12,128 bases of DNA from Porphyromonadaceae bacterium UBA7048 (GTDB lineage Bacteria > Bacteroidota > Bacteroidia > Bacteroidales > Muribaculaceae). Of this stretch, positions 6,297 to 12,128 are shown in pieces. A program made the position numbers and the translations under genes. The stretch is taken from assembly GCA_002493945.1 (NCBI GenBank), contig DLAL01000038.1, positions 1 to 12,128 on the forward strand, read 5' to 3'. The notes below the pieces were generated by a model. That model saw only the letters and a program-made list of their open reading frames with translations. It ran no database searches and was not told where the DNA came from. Within the stretch, counting starts at the first letter, position 1. Each line of letters begins with the position of its first letter.

Positions 6297-6764
6297 TCAG
6301 CGGTCGTTTTCGATAGGGAGGTGGCGGTTGAAGGACTCGCGGAACGATACCATCGTCTCTGTGTTGGCGATAGGAAGTTTACGGAGCTTGTTCTGCATGA
6401 GGTCGAGAAGGTCCTCGTTGTTGCGTGCGTGCAGCTTGACGATGATGTCGTAGCGGCCGGTGACAACGTGGCATTCCGTGATTTCGGGAATGGAAGAAAG
6501 CTCGTCGATGAGCTCGTCAAAGCCGGTGCCCGGCTTAGTGGTGATGCCCACGTAGGCTACCAGGTGATAACCTAAAGTCGAAGGGGCGATGACGCAATGA
6601 GAGCCTGCGATAACGTTGGATGCCATAAGGCGCTGCACGCGTTGGTGCACTGCGGCGCCGGAGACACCGTACTCGCGGGCAATCTCAAGGTAGGGTGTGC
6701 GGGCGTTTTCGCACAATGCATTAAGGATTGTGATGTCGAGTTTGTCGAAATGTTGGCGTGGCAT
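6297..6764 (-). CDS. Lrp/AsnC family transcriptional regulator
   Basis: A 155-residue one-domain-pair regulator of typical length. Residues about 8-50 form the winged helix-turn-helix (LDITILNALCENAR, then EYGVSGAAVHQRVQRL). Residues about 67-140 form the RAM ligand-binding/oligomerisation domain (VAYVGITT, ECHVVTGRYDIIVKL). G103-R104-Y105-D106 matches the conserved GxYD turn. Family members are octamer-forming regulators that respond to amino acids or related metabolites. The ATG at 6764 gives the canonical start, and a TAATTTTG box lies 110 nt upstream. The gene sits between the broken transferase and the decarboxylase operon in the same direction. Its own -7 box and the operon's separate promoter suggest an independent unit. 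Whether it controls its neighbours or itself is inference only. Confidence 0.93.
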   Translation of the reverse strand: MPRQHFDKLDITILNALCENARTPYLEIAREYGVSGAAVHQRVQRLMASNVIAGSHCVIAPSTLGYHLVAYVGITTKPGTGFDELIDELSSIPEITECHVVTGRYDIIVKLHARNNEDLLDLMQNKLRKLPIANTETMVSFRESFNRHLPIENDR

Positions 6765-7082
6765 AGTGTTGCTTCGTGTTTAGATTTTCTGCAAGAGTTT
6801 GTCGGAGGCTGATAATTTTGAGATTTGCGACTGAATGATTTGTTCGTGTATATGTGCTTGTTGATGAGTGCTGCAAAATTAATAAAAAAATTGCTAAGTC
6901 GCTAAGAATAAGCGTGAAAATGTGTTAATTGCAGGCCGCATTTATGTTAAGGTGGCTTCCGGTTACTGTCTGGAGATGCCTCTTTTTTCAAGATTTTTAA
7001 GGTCAATCGGCTTCAGACCGGCTTCTCGCAGGGGTTGGCTTTCGTTATAGTCGTTAAGGAACACCCGGGGCGGTTCTTGATA
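6765..7082. other. Intergenic region upstream of lrp
   Basis: A stretch of 318 nt holding the long lrp leader and promoter and the 3' flank of the transferase gene. The part at 6870-6930 is AT-rich. I see no reading frame worth calling and no strong terminator for the transferase gene, only weak repeats around CGGCTTCAGACCGGCTTC (7008-7025). Confidence 0.5.
6874..6881 (-). promoter_or_regulatory. -7 promoter box of the Lrp-family gene
   Basis: TAATTTTG on the minus strand is an exact TAnnTTTG match, preceded by a T-rich spacer. The -33 region shows TTAG rather than TTTG. It predicts a leader of about 105 nt before the ATG at 6764. Confidence 0.5.
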
Positions 7083-8674
7083 TTATTTCTCACACACCGC
7101 TTCTTTAGGATTGTAAGTGGCGGCTGTGATGCCTGCCAGCGAGAGAAGGGTGTGGAAAACGCTCCGGCTCGACGATATGTTGCGGTCTCGGTTGGCCCTG
7201 CAGGCGGCTGCTTTTTCGGGATGTGCCGTCATGTACGGCTCCGACATCCATACGAGCATGGGCACGTTCAGCTGTTCGGCGGTAGGGGTGGGCGAAGCAT
7301 GCAGAAAACGGTTGCGGCAGTCGTCGAAGATGTCTTCGCCGTGGTCGGCGGTGTAGAGCAGAGCCGTCGGACGCCCTGATGCCTCAAGAATGGAGATGAG
7401 GCTGTCGAGCACGGCGTCGGTGTAGGCTACGCATTGATGAGGGCCTGTCGGTTGGAGGCCGTGGCTTCGGTGGAATTGCTGCGGCCGAAGGGTGCGTCGA
7501 ACCACGCGGGCACGCGGTCCGCGTAGTTGAAGTGCGAGCCGTAGGTGTGCAGTACAGCGAATATCTTCTCTGTCGGATGCTCCTCAAGCGCGTCGGAGAG
7601 AATCGGGCACAGGTCTGTGTCGTGGTGGCCGTGACCGCTGTCGCACAGGAAGGTACACTTCCGGGCGCTGCTTCCGAAGAAGTCGATGAGCGCGCCGTTG
7701 CGCTGCTGGTTCGAGGCCCAGGCGGTATGGTAGCCGGCTTCGTTGAACGCGTCGATGACGCCGCGGCAGCGGTATATGGAGTCGCCGAACTCGTCGGCCG
7801 AAAGGTGCGACATCATCACCGGCACGCTTTTGTGCGTGGTGTTGCTCTCGGACAGGGTCTTGCCGAAGAATACCACGTCGTCGCGGCGGCTCAGCCGCGG
7901 ATTGGTCGGACGGCTGTAGCCGTTGAGCTGCCAGTCGGAGGCACGGGATGTCTCGCCGATGACCAGCACATACACCTCGGGCACACTGTCGTGCCGCGTG
8001 CTTGATGCATGATGGCTGAATCCGGCCGATGTGCTGAAGTAGTTCCTGATCTGCCCGGTGCGCCGGATGGCCGTCAGCATGTTGGCCGACACGTTCATCG
8101 GGAAGAGCCGGCGGTGTGGAGCGTAGCCCTCGGGCGATGCCAGCGCAAAGCCGGCTCCTGTCAGGCCGCAGATGGCTGCGAGGGCGCCTGTCAGAAGGCC
8201 TGCCTTCCGCATGTCGTTACCCAGGCGCGAGCGCTTGACGGTTCCGGCTATGGCAAGCGCGACCGGGGGCAGGTAGAGCAGGCAGGCCGTGAGGACGGCT
8301 CCTCCGAGATTGAGCAGCAGTTCGGAGGCTTCGGCGGGATTGGTGGTGACCACGTTCAGAAACATGTCGACGGCTATTATCGAGCCGCCGTAGAGGTCAA
8401 TCAGCACAAGCTGGAAGGCGCAGAGTATCATCACGGGTATGAGGCACAGCGTGGTGATGCTGTTGCGGCGCCACGCCGCCATGAGCAGGAGGTAGACGCC
8501 AAGCGGCAGGGCGGCATTGGCCACACGCTCGGCTCCCGAGTATGCCGTCTCGGTGATGTCGAGCACCACATTAGGCACCGACAGCAGTAGCGGCACCGCC
8601 CATAGTAGAATATCGGCGATGAGTGTGCTGCGCCTGTATGCGGCTGCTTCTGCTGTGGCCCTGAAGAGCTTCAT
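7083..8674 (-). pseudogene. Phosphoethanolamine transferase-like membrane enzyme, frameshifted
   Basis: Related to EptA-type lipid A phosphoethanolamine transferases: an N-terminal membrane domain plus a periplasmic alkaline-phosphatase/sulfatase-fold domain. The first frame (from the ATG at 8674) has about five hydrophobic segments in residues 20-180. It continues with VLVIGETSRASDWQLNGYSR (E241 as metal ligand) and NTTHKSVPVMMS, with T280 at the nucleophile position. It then hits a TAG at 7427-7429, right after ALINA. The -1 frame continues the family sequence at once with YTDAVLDSLI and carries the metal site ADHGED, then LNVPMLVWMS, to a TAA at 7083. Together they span about 530 residues, the normal full length. 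The break is a net indel near 7427-7437, not in a homopolymer and without a slippery heptamer. It is either a recent inactivation or a sequence error. The lipid or glycan target is unknown. Confidence 0.85.
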
Positions 8675-8711
8675 AGTGATGAATGAAATGTGTATATGTT
8701 GTGTAGCTTCT

Positions 8712-8742
8712 TTTGTTTATTAACAAATAATGCGTACCTTTG
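8712..8742 (+). promoter_or_regulatory. Promoter of menD-menB
   Basis: TTTG (8712-8715), a spacer of exactly 19 nt, then TACCTTTG (8735-8742): a full match to the Bacteroidetes TTTG-N19-TAnnTTTG consensus. Transcription should start near 8748-8750, leaving a short leader of about 20 nt before menD. It is the best promoter in the window. Confidence 0.8.
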
Positions 8743-8753
8743 TTAGTCGAAAA

Positions 8754-8774
8754 ATGAAGAGATTTTCATCATGA
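8754..8774 (+). other. Possible six-codon leader ORF overlapping the menD start
   Basis: An ATG at 8754 opens the frame M-K-R-F-S-S-stop. Its TGA overlaps the menD ATG in the pattern ATGA (8771-8774). It lies only a few nt after the predicted transcription start. It may be chance, or a mini-cistron that couples translation into menD. Confidence 0.2.
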
Positions 8775-10339
8775 ATACAATAGACAAGACTACGGCACGG
8801 CTGCTGACGGAGCTTCTCGCCGCTTATGGCATACGTCGTGTGGTGGTGTCGCCCGGCTCGCGCTGCGCGCCGCTGTCGGCCCTTCTGAGCCGTGACGGCC
8901 GCTTCAGTCTGCAAGTGGTGATTGACGAGCGCACGGCGGCGTTTGTGGCGCTGGGTATGTCGCTGTCCGACCGCCGTCCTACAGCTCTTGTGTGCACCTC
9001 GGGGACGGCTGTGCTTAACTACGCGCCTGCGCTTGCCGAGGCGTATTACCGCCGCGTCCCGCTTGTGGCCGTGTCGGCTGACCGCCCCTTCGACGCTATC
9101 GACCAGCGTGACAGCCAGACCATCCGTCAGGCTCATGCTCTCGACGCTGTGGTGCGCCGCAGTGTCGACATCGCCGACGATTCCTCTGCGCGCTATCAGC
9201 GCTACGCCCGGCGCGTCATAGGCGACGCGCTCGCCGAGGCTGTCGGCGATGTCCCCGGTCCTGTGCACATCAACATGCAGTTCGATGTGCCGCTCACCCC
9301 CGAGGCCGATGTGGCGCCGCTTGCCGCCGCCGGCAGGATTGACCTCGTCCGTCCTGGCCGGACAGATTTCAGCGGTGTCATTGATTCGATTGCCGGCTCT
9401 GCCCGTATCCTTGCCGTGCTGGGCGATATGCCCTTCGACCTGCGTATGCGTCGTGTTCTTGACCGGCTTGCGGCTTCCGGCACTGTCGCTTTCTATGCCG
9501 AGGCTCAGTCCAATGCCCCGGCGTCGTGCCGCACGGCTGGCCGCATATCATCCGCAGAGTCGCTTCCTGTGCCCGATGTGGTGCTTACGGCAGGAGGCAG
9601 CCTCGTATCGGCCGGAATCAAGACTTTCCTGCGCTCGCATCCGTGCGTGCGGCATATATCCGTAGGCTATGACGACTGTGCCGTTGATACGTTCGGCATC
9701 CTCGACACGGTGGTGCAGAGCAGTCCTGCCGACTTCTTCGAGGCTCTGGCCGCATCAGGCAAAGGCAGCCGGGACTTTGTCGGCGAGTGGAACCGCGCCA
9801 CTCCGCGTCATGAGCAGGACGGCTCTGTCTGTCAGACCCTGCAGGCTCTGGTCGACGCGCTTCCTGATGCGGTGTTCCATTTCAGCAACGGCTCGTCCGT
9901 GCGCTATGCCCAGCGCCTTGATTTCGGCGACGGCAACCGCGTCGAGTCCAACCGCGGCTGCAGCGGCATCGAAGGTTCGACTTCGACAGCCATCGGCGAC
10001 GCAATGGCGTCGGCGCCACGCACGGTCGTCCTGGTGACAGGCGACATGAGTGCCGCTTACGACGTCGGAGCACTGGCCGTTCGCGACATCCCGGATACAT
10101 TCCGCATGGTGGTGCTCGACAACGGCGGCGGCGACATATTCCGTGCCGTGGCCACCACGCGCGACCTCCCGGAGCGAGAGCAGCTCTTCGCCGTCGCTCC
10201 TCGGCTGCCGCTGAAAGCACTGTCCGAAGCCTACGGATTCAGGTATTTCGACGGTGACCCTGACGGTTTCGCCGCCTGCCCCTCGCGTGCCGTCCTGCAT
10301 CTGCATGTGCCGCAGGGCGACTGTCTCAACGTCATGTGA
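8771..10339 (+). CDS. menD: SEPHCHC synthase, menaquinone synthesis (MenD)
   Basis: The thiamine-diphosphate enzyme that adds a succinyl-semialdehyde unit from 2-oxoglutarate to isochorismate, giving 2-succinyl-5-enolpyruvyl-6-hydroxy-3-cyclohexene-1-carboxylate in the cytoplasm. It has 522 residues, slightly shorter than E. coli MenD (556). N-terminal motifs are VVSPGSRCAPL (R31), VIDERTAAFVALG (E53 is the cofactor-activating Glu) and CTSGTAVLNYAPAL. VSADRPFDAIDQRDSQTIRQ follows in the family pattern. Near the C-terminus, GDMSAAYDVGALA followed by VVLDNGGGDIF forms the ThDP/Mg2+ binding region. The start is the ATG at 8771 after a strong promoter. menB follows 36 nt later. menF, menH, menC and menE are not adjacent here, so the pathway is split across the genome or continues in a different order. 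Confidence 0.96.
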   Translation: MNTIDKTTARLLTELLAAYGIRRVVVSPGSRCAPLSALLSRDGRFSLQVVIDERTAAFVALGMSLSDRRPTALVCTSGTAVLNYAPALAEAYYRRVPLVAVSADRPFDAIDQRDSQTIRQAHALDAVVRRSVDIADDSSARYQRYARRVIGDALAEAVGDVPGPVHINMQFDVPLTPEADVAPLAAAGRIDLVRPGRTDFSGVIDSIAGSARILAVLGDMPFDLRMRRVLDRLAASGTVAFYAEAQSNAPASCRTAGRISSAESLPVPDVVLTAGGSLVSAGIKTFLRSHPCVRHISVGYDDCAVDTFGILDTVVQSSPADFFEALAASGKGSRDFVGEWNRATPRHEQDGSVCQTLQALVDALPDAVFHFSNGSSVRYAQRLDFGDGNRVESNRGCSGIEGSTSTAIGDAMASAPRTVVLVTGDMSAAYDVGALAVRDIPDTFRMVVLDNGGGDIFRAVATTRDLPEREQLFAVAPRLPLKALSEAYGFRYFDGDPDGFAACPSRAVLHLHVPQGDCLNVM

Positions 10340-10375
10340 CGAATCATTTATAACCATATACCATTACTCTCAATA

Positions 10376-11197
10376 ATGACACGCAACTGGACCAAAATCA
10401 AAGACTACACCGACATACTCTTCGACTTCTTCGAGGGTATCGCACGAATCACCATCAACCGTCCGGAAGTCTATAATGCCTTCCGTCCGCAGACCAACAA
10501 AGAGATTCTCGACGCACTCGACTACTGCCGCGACACCCCCGCCGTGCGCGTGGTGGTGCTGACTGGCGTCGGCGACAAGGCATTCTGCTCGGGCGGCGAC
10601 CAGAACTATAAGTCTCGCGGCGGCTACCGCGACAGCGACGGCACTCCCCGTCTCAATGTGCTCGACATCCACAAGGCCATCCGGTCGCTTGTCAAGCCCG
10701 TTATCGCTATGGTCAACGGTTATGCCGTGGGCGGCGGCAACGTCCTGCAGGTCATCTGTGATCTCACCATAGCCTCCGAGAATGCAAAGTTCGGACAGAC
10801 CGGTCCTAAAGTGGGCAGCTTCGACGCCGGCTTCGGCTCGTCATATCTGGCAAGGTGCGTAGGACAGAAGAAGGCACGCGAGATATGGTACCTGTGCCGA
10901 CTGTATACGGCCCAGGAAGCGCTCGAGATGGGTATGATAAATAAGGTCGTTCCGCTCGACCGGCTTGAGGATGAAGTCGTGGACTGGTGCAAGACCATCA
11001 TCAAACGCAGTCCTTTCGCCGTGCGCATGATCAAGCGGGCTCTGAACGCGGAGCTCGACGGACAGCACGGCCTCATGGAGTTTGCAGGCGATGCTACGCT
11101 TATGTATTATCTTATGGACGAGGCTCAGGAAGGTGCTCAGGCATTCCTCGAGAAGCGTGATCCTGACTTCGACCGTTTTCCTCAGTTTCCGGGTTGA
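10376..11197 (+). CDS. menB: 1,4-dihydroxy-2-naphthoyl-CoA synthase (MenB)
   Basis: A crotonase-family enzyme that closes the second ring of o-succinylbenzoyl-CoA by an intramolecular Claisen condensation. The 273 residues fit the family. Motifs: CSGGDQ (71-76) and GYAVGGGN (115-122) form the oxyanion hole. FGQTGPKVGSFDAGFGSSYLAR (139-160) is the MenB active-site block, followed by GQKKAREIWYLCR. G143 in QTGPKVG occupies the position that is aspartate in the bicarbonate-independent type (as in M. tuberculosis). This is therefore predicted to be the type that uses bound bicarbonate as the base. The ATG at 10376 lies 36 nt after the menD stop with no promoter between, so the two are cotranscribed. 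It ends 39 nt before the convergent response-regulator gene. I see no clear terminator in that gap. Confidence 0.97.
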   Translation: MTRNWTKIKDYTDILFDFFEGIARITINRPEVYNAFRPQTNKEILDALDYCRDTPAVRVVVLTGVGDKAFCSGGDQNYKSRGGYRDSDGTPRLNVLDIHKAIRSLVKPVIAMVNGYAVGGGNVLQVICDLTIASENAKFGQTGPKVGSFDAGFGSSYLARCVGQKKAREIWYLCRLYTAQEALEMGMINKVVPLDRLEDEVVDWCKTIIKRSPFAVRMIKRALNAELDGQHGLMEFAGDATLMYYLMDEAQEGAQAFLEKRDPDFDRFPQFPG

Positions 11198-11236
11198 TAC
11201 GATTGGATTCCCATCCCTTTGATTGCTGTTTCCCGT

Positions 11237-11872
11237 CTATCCCTTCGGCGGTATGTGCAGGAAGCCCTGTGACACCGCATTAATGATAAGCTCGGCTACG
11301 TTCCGGGCATTGAACTTCTCCAGCAGATGTCGTCGGTGGCTCTCGGTAGTGTTGTTTGATATCGAGAGCTGCCGCGATATCTCTTCGGTAGTCGCTCCCT
11401 TGGCCAGCAGGTGAAGTATCTCCATCTCACGCATCGTCGGCGGAGTGTGGGTGTCGACTGCCGCTTTGAGAGCCCGTGCCGACATGCAGTAGTACTTGTG
11501 CCCGTCCAGTACCTGATTGACAGCTCTCGATATTTCCGTTATATCTGAGTTCTTGAACAGTACGCCGTCCACATCCGCATCGATGAATTCTCTCATATAC
11601 CACAGCTGTTCATGTCTGGTATGGACGATTCGCCGTAAGGCTGGATGGTCGCGTCTCAATGTACGGAGCATTCGCATACCGTCGACATCGGGTAGCTCGA
11701 TTTCGAGTATACAAAGGTCGTAGGGCTGCAGACGGAGCATACGGATTGCTTCTGTACCAGAAGTCACAAGATCTATGTCAGTTTCCTTGCCGAGAGCCTC
11801 GCTGACTATAAGCTGCAGGCCTTTTAAAACAACTATGTGATCATCGACAAGTAATATGCGTTTCGTTTCCAT
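11237..11872 (-). CDS. NarL/LuxR-type response regulator with Glu at the phospho-site
   Basis: A 211-residue two-domain regulator. The receiver domain (about 4-120) has the acidic pair D10-D11 in LLVDDH, T85 in IVHTRHE and K107 in VLFKNSD. The phosphorylation site reads CILEIELPDVDG: the residue that should be the phospho-acceptor Asp is E57 (codon GAA at 11702-11704). The LuxR-type HTH covers about 145-205 (MREMEILHLLAKG, TTEEISRQLSIS, TTESHRRHLLEKF). I chose the ATG at 11872 (METKRILLVDDH). A TTG 42 nt upstream is in frame but adds an unusual N-terminus. Inference: Glu may mimic the phosphorylated state, or regulation may not use phosphorylation. No sensor kinase is in the window. It is convergent with menB. 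A TAATTTTG box lies 107 nt upstream. Confidence 0.93.
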   Translation of the reverse strand: METKRILLVDDHIVVLKGLQLIVSEALGKETDIDLVTSGTEAIRMLRLQPYDLCILEIELPDVDGMRMLRTLRRDHPALRRIVHTRHEQLWYMREFIDADVDGVLFKNSDITEISRAVNQVLDGHKYYCMSARALKAAVDTHTPPTMREMEILHLLAKGATTEEISRQLSISNNTTESHRRHLLEKFNARNVAELIINAVSQGFLHIPPKG

Positions 11873-11919
11873 GGGGGTGCCGTTTTGTACGCAAAATAAG
11901 TTATTTTTTGTCAATTCCG

Positions 11920-11939
11920 CATCACGGTTTTCTGTGATG
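11920..11939 (-). other. Small hairpin in the response-regulator leader
   Basis: CATCAC (11920-11925) and GTGATG (11934-11939) pair over 6 bp with an 8-nt loop, about 48 nt upstream of the ATG and inside the predicted leader. It is a weak structure and its role is unknown. Confidence 0.3.
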
Positions 11940-11978
11940 AATAAAAAGGGCTACGAATAATTCGTGTTTTAGGTGGCG

Positions 11979-11986
11979 CAAAATTA
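11979..11986 (-). promoter_or_regulatory. -7 promoter box of the response-regulator gene
   Basis: TAATTTTG on the minus strand is an exact TAnnTTTG match, with a start predicted near 11973. The -33 region is not clear. The flanking stretch 11941-12060 is AT-rich and holds no convincing gene. From there to the window end (12061-12128) I also see nothing coding. Confidence 0.45.
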
Positions 11987-12128
11987 ACAATAATTCCCGT
12001 GTAAATAACATTATAGCATGATTTTTTAACAATAATTTTGAGATAATTTCGCGCATTGTTTTGAGTGTGCTGACGGTCCTCCGCATCGGCCGATTGGAAT
12101 GAAAATGTAACTGTTCAGCGGACACGCT

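Noticed and set aside
7427..7445. Programmed ribosomal frameshifting in the transferase gene
   Set aside because: There is no slippery heptamer and no obvious stimulatory structure near the TAG. An indel or a sequencing error is simpler.
1..12128. CRISPR arrays, tRNA or rRNA genes, insertion sequences
   Set aside because: I saw no spaced direct repeats, no tRNA-like T-loop/acceptor patterns, no transposase motifs and no terminal inverted repeats with target duplications.

Overview
The window looks like a stretch of a Bacteroidales chromosome; I cannot name the genus. Four things point there. Several genes are preceded by the Bacteroidetes promoter pattern (a TTG/TTTG element about 19 nt before TAnnTTTG). 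Shine-Dalgarno sites are essentially absent. The window carries a complete sodium-pumping methylmalonyl-CoA decarboxylase cluster of the succinate-propionate route. Its OadG subunit carries an N-terminal lamin-tail-like domain. Most of the window is GC-rich, but the left 1.2 kb is clearly AT-richer.

Layout, left to right. (1) Positions 1-1120, minus strand: a promoter and a ~310 nt leader or structured RNA ending in a strong U8 terminator, then an unknown four-helix membrane protein, then a 47-residue ORF with a signal peptide that ends exactly at the window edge. (2) Positions 1200-6004, minus strand: a five-gene operon in the transcription order mce, mmdA, oadG-like, biotin carrier, oadB-like. 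It has a recognisable -7 box, a stable hairpin at the start of its leader and a 16-bp terminator hairpin at its end. (3) Positions 6297-6764, minus strand: an Lrp/AsnC regulator. (4) Positions 7083-8674, minus strand: a phosphoethanolamine transferase-like membrane sulfatase-fold enzyme broken by a frameshift. (5) Positions 8712-11197, plus strand: menD and menB of menaquinone synthesis behind a textbook promoter. (6) Positions 11237-11872, minus strand: a NarL/LuxR-type response regulator whose phospho-acceptor aspartate is replaced by glutamate.

How they fit. The operon converts methylmalonyl-CoA to propionyl-CoA after epimerisation and uses the decarboxylation energy to export Na+, a core step in propionate formation. 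Menaquinone serves the fumarate reductase upstream in the same anaerobic metabolism, so both clusters suit a fumarate-respiring, succinate/propionate-forming gut-type anaerobe. The Lrp-like protein and the response regulator are not tied to targets by anything visible here.

Most of the window is ordinary core metabolism. The parts most worth attention are the long leader/structured RNA with mutually exclusive helices ahead of the unknown membrane protein, the glutamate-for-aspartate response regulator, the lamin-tail/OadG fusion and the frameshifted transferase.
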